Positions 8,323-16,374 of a DNA stretch of 64,000 bases are shown here, in pieces. Every line of letters starts with the position of its first letter. The first letter of the stretch is position 1. Under the pieces are notes generated by a model. The model searched no databases. It worked only from the letters and a program-made list of their open reading frames with translations, and was not told the DNA's origin. A program made the translations under genes and the position numbers. The DNA is from Streptomyces antnestii (GTDB taxonomy: Bacteria > Actinomycetota > Actinomycetes > Streptomycetales > Streptomycetaceae): the NCBI RefSeq assembly GCF_004005495.1, contig NZ_RZYA01000005.1:1-64000 (forward strand), given 5' to 3'.

Positions 8323-8653
8323 GGCGCAGCAGGTCGCGGAAGCCGGCCTCGAGCCTGATCCGGCCCGAGGCCCAGGCCTTCGCGAAGTTCAGCTCGCCGC
8401 CGACCATCGCGACCAGGTCGTCGCCGGTCATCGCGAGCCGGATCTGCGCCTTGTCGGGCGGCGGTCCCTGGACCGTGTCCACCACCTCGATCCGGCCGTT
8501 CTCAAGGCGGCCCGTGAACGTGATCCCGAGGTCCGTGACATGGCAGCTCAGGGATCGGTCGAGCGCGGCCGCGCTGCGTACCCCGCTGTCCGCGCCCGCC
8601 AGATTGTCCGAGAGTTTGTCGAGTGCGGCCCGGCACTCCTGCGTCGTCGCCAT
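8306..8653 (-). CDS. SCP2 sterol-binding-domain-like small protein
   Basis: The 115-residue cytosolic protein resembles the SCP-2 sterol-transfer fold: an amphipathic N-terminal helix, central strands (RSLSCHVTDLGITFTGRLENGRI), and the typical end IRLAMTGDDLVAMVGGELNFAKAWASGRIRLE (here split; the GELNFAKAWASGR stretch is the hallmark). The family binds lipids in a hydrophobic tunnel; the ligand here is unknown. ATG 8653 avoids collision with the divergent gene at 8708. The ribosome site is weak. Confidence 0.82.
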   Translation of the reverse strand: MATTQECRAALDKLSDNLAGADSGVRSAAALDRSLSCHVTDLGITFTGRLENGRIEVVDTVQGPPPDKAQIRLAMTGDDLVAMVGGELNFAKAWASGRIRLEAGFRDLLRLRTLL

Positions 8654-8707
8654 CGCGACCGACCGTACCCCAGGCCCGGGGAGCGTCCGGCGCGGTAGCG
8701 TCATGGC

Positions 8708-9010
8708 ATGAACGACTCTCATCCGGACCCCGACCAGGTGCCGGAGCAGGCGGCGGGCGCCGCGGAGGCCCCACAGGACCCGGCCGGACCCTCGTACGAG
8801 CCGGCCGCCCCGGCCCCGCTCGGGGTCCCGCGCACCCCCACCGGCGACGCGGACGTGGACGCGGGACTCGACCGGCTCGCGGACGTCGACCACCTCACTG
8901 CCGACGGACACATCGAGGTGTACGAGGATGTACACCGGGGCCTGCGGAACGCGCTGACCGCGCTGGACGCGAGGCCCCAGCCGTCATCGCCGTATGAGCA
9001 CAGGAGCTGA
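8708..9010 (+). CDS. Small conserved hypothetical protein upstream of tlyA
   Basis: The 100-residue protein has a proline/alanine-rich, acidic first half and a predicted helical second half (DVDAGLDRLADVDHLTADGHIEVYEDVHRGLR region). No known domain is recognised and no catalytic motif is visible. By position it matches the small protein Rv1693 that precedes tlyA in mycobacteria (recalled). Its stop at 9010 lies within the ribosome-site region of tlyA, so the two are probably co-transcribed and coupled. Confidence 0.72.
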   Translation: MNDSHPDPDQVPEQAAGAAEAPQDPAGPSYEPAAPAPLGVPRTPTGDADVDAGLDRLADVDHLTADGHIEVYEDVHRGLRNALTALDARPQPSSPYEHRS

Positions 9011-9017
9011 ACCGAAC

Positions 9018-9833
9018 GTGGCAGGTGTGGCACGTCGCCGCCTCGACGCCGAACTCGTCAACCGCAAGCTGGCCCGCTCGCGGGAGCACGCCAGCCAGCT
9101 GATCGCCGCGGGGCGGGTCAGCGTCAGCAAGATCGTCGCGACCAAGCCCGCGACGCAGGTGGACCAGGGTGTGTCGATCGTCGTCGCGGCGGACGACAGC
9201 GATCCCGACTACGTCTCGCGCGGCGGGCACAAACTCGCGGGGGCCCTCGCCGCCTTCGTGCCGCAGGGGCTCGTCGTCGAGGGGCGGCGCGCGCTCGACG
9301 CGGGGGCGTCCACGGGCGGCTTCACCGACGTACTGCTGCGGGCCGGCGTCGGGCACGTCGTGGCCGTCGACGTCGGGTACGGGCAGCTCGCCTGGTCGCT
9401 GCAGAGCGACGACCGCGTCACCGTCAAGGACCGTACGAACGTACGTGAGTTGACGCTGGAGGCGATCGACGGGCAGCCCGTGGACCTGGTCGTCGGCGAC
9501 CTGTCCTTCATCGCGCTCGGCCTGGTGCTGCCCGCCCTCGCGCGGTGTGCGGCGCCCGACGCGGACCTGGTGTTGATGGTGAAGCCGCAGTTCGAGATCG
9601 GCAAGGATCGCCTGGGCAGCGGCGGTGTGGTGCGCAGCCCGGATCTGCGGGCCGAGACGGTGCGGACGGTGGCCCGGCAGGCGTGGGAACTCGGCCTCGG
9701 CGTACGGGGCGTGACGGCGAGCCCGCTGCCCGGGCCCTCCGGGAACGTCGAGTACTTTCTGTGGCTGCGCGCCGGTGCGCCCGAACTCGACCCGGCGGAC
9801 GTTGACCGTGCAGTGGCGGAGGGGCCGCGTTGA
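9018..9833 (+). CDS. tlyA: TlyA family rRNA (cytidine-2'-O)-methyltransferase
   Basis: The 271-residue protein has an N-terminal S4 RNA-binding domain (RLDAELVNRKLARSREHA) and a C-terminal FtsJ-type methyltransferase domain with the SAM loop DAGASTGGFTD. The K-D-K-E tetrad is visible: K in RGGHKLAGA, D in VVGDLSFI, K in MVKPQFE, E in NVEYFLW. TlyA 2'-O-methylates C1409 of 16S and C1920 of 23S rRNA and confers sensitivity to capreomycin/viomycin. GTG 9018 is preferred because AGGAG lies at 9002-9006; an in-frame ATG at 8994 has no ribosome site. The stop overlaps the next start as TTGA. Confidence 0.93.
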   Translation: MAGVARRRLDAELVNRKLARSREHASQLIAAGRVSVSKIVATKPATQVDQGVSIVVAADDSDPDYVSRGGHKLAGALAAFVPQGLVVEGRRALDAGASTGGFTDVLLRAGVGHVVAVDVGYGQLAWSLQSDDRVTVKDRTNVRELTLEAIDGQPVDLVVGDLSFIALGLVLPALARCAAPDADLVLMVKPQFEIGKDRLGSGGVVRSPDLRAETVRTVARQAWELGLGVRGVTASPLPGPSGNVEYFLWLRAGAPELDPADVDRAVAEGPR

Positions 9834-10735
9834 CACAGACCCGAGCTCGAACTGTATTCCTGCTCGCGCACACGGGGCGGCCCGCCGCCATCCGCAGTGC
9901 CGAACTCGTCGTCCAGGGGCTGCTGCGCAGCGGCATCGGCGTGCGGGTCCTGGAGTCGGAGGCGGCGGACCTGCCGCTCCCATCGTCGGTGGAGCTCGCG
10001 AAGGAGGCCACTCCGGAGTGCCTCGACGCGTGTGAGCTGCTCGTCGTCCTCGGCGGCGACGGGACGCTGCTGCGCGGCGCCGAGTTCGCCCGCGCCTCGG
10101 GAGTGCCCATGCTCGGGGTCAACCTCGGCCGCGTCGGCTTCCTCGCCGAGGCCGAGCGCGACGACCTCGACCGGGTGGTCGACCGGGTCGTCACCAAGGC
10201 GTACGAGGTCGAGGAGCGCATGACGATCGACGTCGTCGTGCACAGCAACGGTGATGTCGTGCACCGCGACTGGGCGCTCAACGAGGCCGCCGTGCAGAAG
10301 ATGTCGGCCGAGCGGATGCTCGAGGTCGTCCTGGAGATCGACGGGCGTCCCGTCACCGGCTTCGGCTGCGACGGGATCGTGTGCGCCACGCCCACCGGCT
10401 CCACCGCGTACGCCTTCTCGGCCGGCGGGCCCGTCGTGTGGCCCGAGGTCGAGGCGCTGCTCATGGTGCCGATCAGCGCCCACGCCCTGTTCGCCAAGCC
10501 GCTGGTGACCTCGCCGGACTCGGTGCTCGCCGTCGAGGTGCAGCAGCACACGCCGCACGGGGTGCTGTGGTGCGACGGGCGCCGGACCGTGGAACTGCCG
10601 TCGGGGGCGCGCGTCGAGGTGCGGCGGGGAGCGGTACCGGTGCGCCTCGCGCGGCTGCACCACGCCTCGTTCACGGACCGGCTCGTCGCCAAGTTCGCGC
10701 TGCCCGTCTCCGGCTGGCGCGGGGCGCCCCACTGA
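9830..10735 (+). CDS. nadK: NAD kinase
   Basis: The 301-residue ATP- or polyphosphate-dependent NAD kinase makes NADP. It shows LVVLGGDGTLLRGAEFAR (the GGDG motif with catalytic Asp), the NEAAVQK motif, and the glycine-rich TPTGSTAYAFSAGGP. The length is normal. It starts with TTG overlapping the tlyA stop (TTGA), so translation is coupled. The tlyA-nadK-recN order is conserved in actinomycetes, though here an inverted permease gene sits before recN. Confidence 0.95.
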   Translation: MTQTRARTVFLLAHTGRPAAIRSAELVVQGLLRSGIGVRVLESEAADLPLPSSVELAKEATPECLDACELLVVLGGDGTLLRGAEFARASGVPMLGVNLGRVGFLAEAERDDLDRVVDRVVTKAYEVEERMTIDVVVHSNGDVVHRDWALNEAAVQKMSAERMLEVVLEIDGRPVTGFGCDGIVCATPTGSTAYAFSAGGPVVWPEVEALLMVPISAHALFAKPLVTSPDSVLAVEVQQHTPHGVLWCDGRRTVELPSGARVEVRRGAVPVRLARLHHASFTDRLVAKFALPVSGWRGAPH

Positions 10736-10750
10736 CCGTCTTGCGCGGGG

Positions 10751-12097
10751 TCACGTCCCTACGACGGTGATCGCGCGTCGGCGCATCGCCGCCCGCACGG
10801 GGACGCCCGTCGCGAGCAGCGTCAGCAGGAGCGTGCCCGCAGCCGTCCCGGCGGCGAGCGGCCACGGGACGTACGGCACCGGGGATCCGAACGCCGTGTC
10901 GAGGATCGGCGCCAGCGTGACGAACGCGATCAGGGAGCCGAGCAGCAGCGCCGTACCGGCGACGACGACGGCCTCCCAGGCGGCCATGGAGCGCACCTGG
11001 CCGCGCTGGGTGCCGATGATCCGCAGCAGGGCCACGTCCCGGCGCCGCTCGAACGAGATCATGGCGAGAGTGTTGGCCGCGGCGATGGCGGCGAACCCCG
11101 CGTACAGCGCCGTACCCATGTAGTCGAGCCACACTTCGCCGGGGCTGCCCGCCGAGCCGGTGCGGTGCTGGGCCGTGGTGTGCAGCGTGACCTTGGTGAG
11201 GCCGAAGCCGACGACGAGGACGAGCGGGACGACGGCGGCCGAGAAGCGGCGGGGCTGCGAACGGATGTTGAGCATCGCGAGCCGGGCGGCGGCGCCGAAG
11301 CGGCCCACGAGCGACGAGACCAGCCAGGCCGCGGGACCCACGATGCGCGGGCCGAGCAGGCCCACTCCGACGCAGAACAGGATCAGCACGAGGAACGCGC
11401 CCTGGCCCGCCTCCTCCGCGTCCTGCCGGGACAGCAGCATCGACAGGAAGCACGCTCCGGCCACCGCGACCAGGCCGAGCGGGGCCCTCAGCGGCCCGAG
11501 GCGCCGCCTGCCCGTAGCCGCCTCGGCCAGGGCGCGCGCGGGGCGCAGGAGCGAGAACCGCAGGGACGACAGCAGCGCGGCGAGCGTCGACGTCACCACC
11601 GCCACCCCGAGGCAGACGGGCAGCGCGAGCCAGCTGAAGCGGAACGGCACCCCGGCCGGGATCAGGCCGTGCGTGACCATCCCGGAGAACCAGGCCCTGG
11701 CGAGCAGCCCGCCCGCGGCGAAGCCGGCGAGGGCCGCCGGGACGGACGCGGCGAGGGCCTGCACCACCACCGCCCGGCGCACCTGCCGCGGGCGGGCCCC
11801 CACGGCGCGCACGAGGGCGAGCTCACGATGCTGCTGGGTGACGGCCGTGCCCATCGTCGAGACGACCACGAATATCGACATGTAGATCGAACCGATGAGG
11901 AGGACGGCCGCGATGTCGCCGACGCCGTTCTCCGAGATGCGGTGGCGCGCGCCCGCGGGCAGTCCGTCGGTGCTCGTGGCGAGCAGCACCGTCATGGACG
12001 CGCTCACCACCGTCGCCGCGAACAGCGCGGCGACCGCCGTGCCGACGAAGGCGGGGCGGTGTGCTCGCAGGGCGGCCCGGGCCAGTCCGGTACTCAT
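10751..12097 (-). CDS. FtsX-like ABC transporter permease
   Basis: The 448-residue membrane protein has two FtsX-type modules, recognisable by HRELALVRAVGARPRQVRR near residue ~95 and RRDVALLRIIGTQRGQVR near residue ~355. Each is flanked by membrane segments, with about eight in total. The large extracytoplasmic domain of MacB/LolE permeases is absent. No cognate ATPase gene lies nearby, which is unusual. It is inserted in reverse orientation between nadK and recN. The substrate is unknown; such permeases often export lipoproteins, peptides or drugs. Confidence 0.87.
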   Translation of the reverse strand: MSTGLARAALRAHRPAFVGTAVAALFAATVVSASMTVLLATSTDGLPAGARHRISENGVGDIAAVLLIGSIYMSIFVVVSTMGTAVTQQHRELALVRAVGARPRQVRRAVVVQALAASVPAALAGFAAGGLLARAWFSGMVTHGLIPAGVPFRFSWLALPVCLGVAVVTSTLAALLSSLRFSLLRPARALAEAATGRRRLGPLRAPLGLVAVAGACFLSMLLSRQDAEEAGQGAFLVLILFCVGVGLLGPRIVGPAAWLVSSLVGRFGAAARLAMLNIRSQPRRFSAAVVPLVLVVGFGLTKVTLHTTAQHRTGSAGSPGEVWLDYMGTALYAGFAAIAAANTLAMISFERRRDVALLRIIGTQRGQVRSMAAWEAVVVAGTALLLGSLIAFVTLAPILDTAFGSPVPYVPWPLAAGTAAGTLLLTLLATGVPVRAAMRRRAITVVGT

Positions 12098-12303
12098 GGG
12101 GTCCAGGGTGCGGGCGCGCGGGGCACGGGCACCATGGGGCGGGCAGGCGTCCCGGGCCGGGGGACAACCCCACCCTCGCGGGTGACAACGGGTGACGGAA
12201 GCGGGCCGCGCGGCCGTTCACGACCTGCGAATTCGCCGCGCCGGACCACGAGCGTGGCAGGGCCCGTCGCACACATGGCCCCCGACCTCGTAAGGTCGTG
12301 TCC

Positions 12304-14034
12304 GTGTTGGAGGAGATGCGGATACGGTCGCTCGGAGTCATCGACGACGCGGTGGTCGAGCTGTCGCCGGGGTTCACCGCGGTGACCGGTGAGACCGGCG
12401 CGGGTAAGACGATGGTGGTCACGAGCCTCGGCCTGCTGCTCGGCGGGCGCGCGGACCCCGCCCTCGTGCGGATCGGCGCCAAGGCGGCGGTCGTCGAGGG
12501 CCGGATCACCGTGTCCGAGGGCACCGCCGCGGTCGTGCGCGCCCAGGAGGCGGGCGCCGAACTCGACGACGGGGCGCTGCTCATCAGCCGTACCGTCTCG
12601 GCGGAGGGGCGCTCGCGGGCGCATCTCGGCGGGCGTTCGGTGCCGGTGGGCATGCTGACCGAGCTCGCCGACGACCTCGTCGCCGTGCACGGCCAGACCG
12701 ATCAGCAGGGGCTGCTCAAGCTGTCCCGGCAGCGGGGCGCCCTCGACCGGTACGCGGGCGACGCGGTGGCCGGACCGCTCGCCAAGTACCAGGCCGCGTA
12801 CCGGCGGCTGCGGGCCGTCAGCACCGAGCTCGACACCATCGTCACGCGCGCGCGTGAACGTGCCCAGGAAGCCGATCTGCTGCGCTTCGGGCTCGACGAG
12901 ATCGCGGCCGTCGAGCCGCGCGCCGGCGAGGACGCCGAGCTGTCGTCGGAGGCCGAGCGGCTGGGCCACGCGGAGGCGCTCGCCGCGGCGGCCAGTGCCG
13001 CGCACGCCGCGCTCGCGGGCAACCCCGAGGACCCCGAAGGCGTCGACGCGACCACGCTCGTGGGCGGCGCGAACCGTGCGCTGGACGCCGTGCGTTCGCA
13101 CGACCCCGCCCTGTCCGCGCTCGCCGACCGGATCGGCGAGATCGGCATCCTCCTGTCCGACGTGGCGGGGGAGCTCGCCGGGTACGCCGACGACCTCGAC
13201 GCCGACCCGCTGCGGCTCGCCGCGGTCGAGGAGCGCCGGGCCGCGCTGACCCAGCTCACGCGCAAGTACGGTGCCGACATCGACGAAGTGCTCGCCTGGG
13301 CCGAGCAGGGCTCCGCGCGCCTGCTCGAACTCGACGGCGACGACGACCGGATCGATGAGCTGACCGCCGAGCGGGACGGGCTCCGCGGTGAACTGGGCAC
13401 CCTGGCCAAGGCGTTGACGGACGCGCGCGCGGAGGCCGCCTCGCGCTTCGCGGAGGCCGTCACCGAGGAGCTCGCCTCCCTCGCGATGCCCCACGCGCGC
13501 GTGTCCTTCGACATCCGTCACACCGACGACCCGGACGGCGTCGAGCTCGACGGGCGCACGGTCGCCTACGGGCCCTCCGGCGTGGACGAGGTCGAGCTGC
13601 TGCTCGCCCCGCACCCCGGCGCCCCGCCCCGGCCGATCGCCAAGGGGGCGTCGGGCGGTGAACTCTCGCGCGTGATGCTCGCGGTGGAGGTCGTCTTCGC
13701 CGGGACCGACCCCGTGCCCACGTACCTGTTCGACGAGGTCGACGCGGGCGTGGGCGGCAAGGCGGCGGTCGAGATCGGCCGGCGGCTCGCCAAGCTCGCC
13801 AGGTCGGCGCAGGTCGTGGTCGTCACGCACCTTCCGCAGGTGGCCGCGTTCGCCGACCGGCAGCTCCTCGTCGAGAAGACGAACGACGGCACGGTGACCC
13901 GGTCCGGCGTCACGGTCCTCGAAGGCGAGGACCGGATCCGCGAGCTGTCCCGGATGCTCGCGGGCCAGGAGGACTCGGAGACGGCGCGGGCCCATGCGGA
14001 GGAACTGCTCGCCACCGCGCGGGCGGACGCGTGA
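12304..14034 (+). CDS. recN: DNA repair protein RecN
   Basis: The 576-residue SMC-like ATPase acts in double-strand break repair. Walker A is GETGAGKT near residue ~30. The middle is long helical coiled coil. The C-terminal head holds the signature KGASGGELSRVMLA and Walker B TYLFDEVDAGVGG. GTG 12304 (VLEEMRIRS) has AAGG 8 bases upstream and matches the family N-terminus; GTG 12298 is possible. The stop overlaps the next gene as GTGA. Confidence 0.95.
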   Translation: MLEEMRIRSLGVIDDAVVELSPGFTAVTGETGAGKTMVVTSLGLLLGGRADPALVRIGAKAAVVEGRITVSEGTAAVVRAQEAGAELDDGALLISRTVSAEGRSRAHLGGRSVPVGMLTELADDLVAVHGQTDQQGLLKLSRQRGALDRYAGDAVAGPLAKYQAAYRRLRAVSTELDTIVTRARERAQEADLLRFGLDEIAAVEPRAGEDAELSSEAERLGHAEALAAAASAAHAALAGNPEDPEGVDATTLVGGANRALDAVRSHDPALSALADRIGEIGILLSDVAGELAGYADDLDADPLRLAAVEERRAALTQLTRKYGADIDEVLAWAEQGSARLLELDGDDDRIDELTAERDGLRGELGTLAKALTDARAEAASRFAEAVTEELASLAMPHARVSFDIRHTDDPDGVELDGRTVAYGPSGVDEVELLLAPHPGAPPRPIAKGASGGELSRVMLAVEVVFAGTDPVPTYLFDEVDAGVGGKAAVEIGRRLAKLARSAQVVVVTHLPQVAAFADRQLLVEKTNDGTVTRSGVTVLEGEDRIRELSRMLAGQEDSETARAHAEELLATARADA

Positions 14035-14819
14035 CCGGTACGGGGAAGCGCGGGGCCGGCCGGTTCGCGGCTCTGGTGGCCGGGGCCGCCGTCGCGCGGG
14101 CCGGGTACGTCGCCCTGCGGCGCGGCCGGCCGGGCGGGCCCGCCGTGTGGGAGCGGAAGAACTTCGCGGGGCGGGCCGTGGACCTGTGTGCGGGGCCGGC
14201 CGTCGTGGCCGGGGCCGTCGCCGGTGCGGCCGCCGCGACCTCGGGGCGGCAGCGCGGGGCGGCCGTGCTCGCGGTCCTCGCCGCCGGGGCGTGCGGCGCG
14301 TACGACGACGTGGCGGGCGCGGACGACCCGCGCAGGGGCTTCCGGGCGCATCTGTCGGCGTTGCGGGACGGCGAACTGACCAGTGGCGGCGTCAAGTTGA
14401 TCGGTATCTCGGGAGCGGGACTGGTCGCGGGCGCGCTGCTCGAAGAGCGAGCAGTGGACAAGGTGCTCGCCGGTGTGGTGATCGCCGGGGCGGCGCACTT
14501 CGTGAACCTGGTGGACGTACGCCCCGGGCGGGCCGCCGCGGCCGTGCTCGCGCTCGGGGCGCCCGGGCTGCTCAAGGGGGCGCTCGCCGCGGCCCCGATG
14601 GGTGCGGCGGCCGCCGTCCTGCCGGAGGACCTCGGCGGACGCACGATGATCGGCGACGCCGGGGCGCATGCGCTGGGGGCCGGGTTGGGTGTTGCCGTCG
14701 TGGTGGGGAACGGGCGTGCGGGGGTTCTTGCGCATGCGGTGGGGTTCGTTGCGGCGGCTGTGTTCGGGGACGGGGTGAGCGCGGTGGCACGGGGAGCGGC
14801 GTCGGCGGACGCACGATGA
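14031..14819 (+). CDS. Glycosyltransferase-4/MraY-WecA-like membrane protein
   Basis: The 262-residue very Ala/Gly/Val-rich membrane protein has the layout of the polyprenyl-phosphate N-acetylhexosamine-1-phosphate transferase superfamily. Visible features are GAYDDVAGADDPRRGFRAHLSAL (an Asp-Asp motif), ELTSGGVKLIGISG, FVNLVD, and TMIGDAGAHALGAGLG, comparable to the MGDxGS loop of MraY. It is shorter than typical members (over 300 residues), so activity is uncertain. GTGA overlap with recN. The final codons read into a tandem repeat: after AVARGAAS it ends SADAR-stop, while the downstream copy preserves an AVARGAASV-stop ending that is probably ancestral. Confidence 0.75.
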   Translation: MTGTGKRGAGRFAALVAGAAVARAGYVALRRGRPGGPAVWERKNFAGRAVDLCAGPAVVAGAVAGAAAATSGRQRGAAVLAVLAAGACGAYDDVAGADDPRRGFRAHLSALRDGELTSGGVKLIGISGAGLVAGALLEERAVDKVLAGVVIAGAAHFVNLVDVRPGRAAAAVLALGAPGLLKGALAAAPMGAAAAVLPEDLGGRTMIGDAGAHALGAGLGVAVVVGNGRAGVLAHAVGFVAAAVFGDGVSAVARGAASADAR

Positions 14820-14971
14820 TCGGCGACGCCGGGGCGCATGCTATGGGGGCCGGGTTGGGTGTTGCCGTCGTGGTGGGGAACGGGCGTGCGGGGGTTCTTG
14901 CGCATGCGCTGGGGTTCGTTGCGGCGGCTGTGTTCGGGGGCAGGGTGAGCGCGGTGGCACGGGGAGCGGCG
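14632..14971 (+). repeat. 170-bp direct tandem duplication of a gene 3' end
   Basis: Bases 14632-14801 are repeated at 14802-14971 with about five substitutions (~97% identity). The unit encodes the MIGDAGAH-to-C-terminus part of the preceding membrane protein. Because 170 is not a multiple of three, the second copy is out of frame and is now non-coding. It still keeps the likely original stop at 14978-14980. The rest of the gap to 15154 holds no gene. Confidence 0.92.
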
Positions 14972-15153
14972 TCAGTCTGACCGGGTCGAATTCACGCGTG
15001 TGAGTGATCCCGTACGACGTGTTGCCCACTCCGACACGGTCGGGACTCCGGGCCGGTGCCGGAACGTCCGGACGGGCTGGCATCCTTGGCCCAGACCGTC
15101 ACGGCGCGACATCCCGCGCGTCCCGCACCGACCGACCCAGGAGTCCCGCCCGC

Positions 15154-16341
15154 GTGAGCCACGTGAGCAGCCAGCCAGCGCACGGCCAGTCGCCGCTGCG
15201 CACCGTGCAAGTGCTGGGCGGCGGCAGCGCCGGCAGCAGCGCGCACGTCAGGTCGCTGGCCGCCGGACTCGTCGCCCGGGGGGTCCGCGTCACCGTGTGC
15301 GCCCCCACCGAGGTCGCGCACGTCTACGGCTTCGCGGACGTCGGCGCCCAGCACGTCACGGTGCCCCGCAGCAGCGACCCCGGGTCCGTCGCGGCGCTGC
15401 GGCTCGCCTGCGCCGACGCCGACCTCGTACACGCGCACGGGCTGCACGCCGCGCTGCGGGCCTCCCTCGCGCTGAGCGGCAGGACCACGCCCCTCGTCGT
15501 CACCTGGCACACCCGCTCCCACGCGGAGGGCGCCCGCGCCCACCTGCTGCGTCTGCTCGAACGGCGCGTGGCCAGGGCCGCCTCCGTGGTCCTCGGCACC
15601 TCGTCGGACCTCGTCGAGCGGGCCCGCGTCCGCGGCGCGCGCGACGCCCGGCTCGCCGCCGTCGCCTTCCCCGCGCCGCGCCGCCCCGACACACCGGAGC
15701 CCACGCCCACCCCCGGTTTCGAGGGGGACGAAGGGCATGAGGGACCCGAGGACCCGGAGCGCCTGCGGCACAAGGCGCTGGCCGAACTCGGCGCGGTGGA
15801 CCGGCCGTTGCTGATGGCCGTCGGCAGCCTCGTGAAACACCGCGGGTACGACACACTGCTCGACGCCGCGAGGACCTGGCGCCACCTCACCCCCGTACCG
15901 CTGGTCGTCATCGCGGGCGAGGGGCCGGAGCGGGGTGCGCTCCAGCGCCGGATCGAGAGCGAGCAGCTGCCCGTACGGCTCGTGGGGCGGCGTGACGACG
16001 TCCCCGAGCTGCTCGCGGCCGCCGACGTGGCCCTGCTGACCAGCAGTGGGGAGTCCCGCTCGATCCTCGCGCAGGAAGCGCTCCACGCGCGCGTACCGCT
16101 CGTCGCGACGGACGTCGGCGGCATCCGCGAACTCGTGGGCGACGCGGCGGAACTCGTCCCCTGCGGCGACGCCCACGCCCTCGCGGACGCCGTCACCCAC
16201 CTCCTGTCCGACCCCGTACGCCGCGACCACCTCAAGGAGCGCGGCGCCACACAGGCGGCGACCTGGCCGACGGAGGACGAGACGGTGGCCCAAGTCCTCA
16301 GCGTCTACGACGAGTTGACGAGCACGGGCCCGCTCGGCTGA
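15154..16341 (+). CDS. GT4-type glycosyltransferase
   Basis: The 395-residue soluble GT-B fold enzyme has an N-terminal glycine loop (VLGGGSAGSSAHVRSLAAGL) and C-terminal donor domain motifs LLMAVGSLVKHRGYDTLL, VVIAGEGPER, and ESRSILAQEALHARVPLVATDVGGIRELV (the E-x7-E motif variant). It probably transfers a sugar from a nucleotide-sugar to a lipid or polysaccharide acceptor; the acceptor is unknown. The preceding MraY-like gene suggests a role in an envelope glycan. GTG 15154 has AGGAG at 15139-15143. A GTG three codons further on is an alternative. Confidence 0.87.
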   Translation: MSHVSSQPAHGQSPLRTVQVLGGGSAGSSAHVRSLAAGLVARGVRVTVCAPTEVAHVYGFADVGAQHVTVPRSSDPGSVAALRLACADADLVHAHGLHAALRASLALSGRTTPLVVTWHTRSHAEGARAHLLRLLERRVARAASVVLGTSSDLVERARVRGARDARLAAVAFPAPRRPDTPEPTPTPGFEGDEGHEGPEDPERLRHKALAELGAVDRPLLMAVGSLVKHRGYDTLLDAARTWRHLTPVPLVVIAGEGPERGALQRRIESEQLPVRLVGRRDDVPELLAAADVALLTSSGESRSILAQEALHARVPLVATDVGGIRELVGDAAELVPCGDAHALADAVTHLLSDPVRRDHLKERGATQAATWPTEDETVAQVLSVYDELTSTGPLG

Positions 16342-16374
16342 CCGGTGTCCGGCAGGCCTCGCGCCCGCCCTCTG

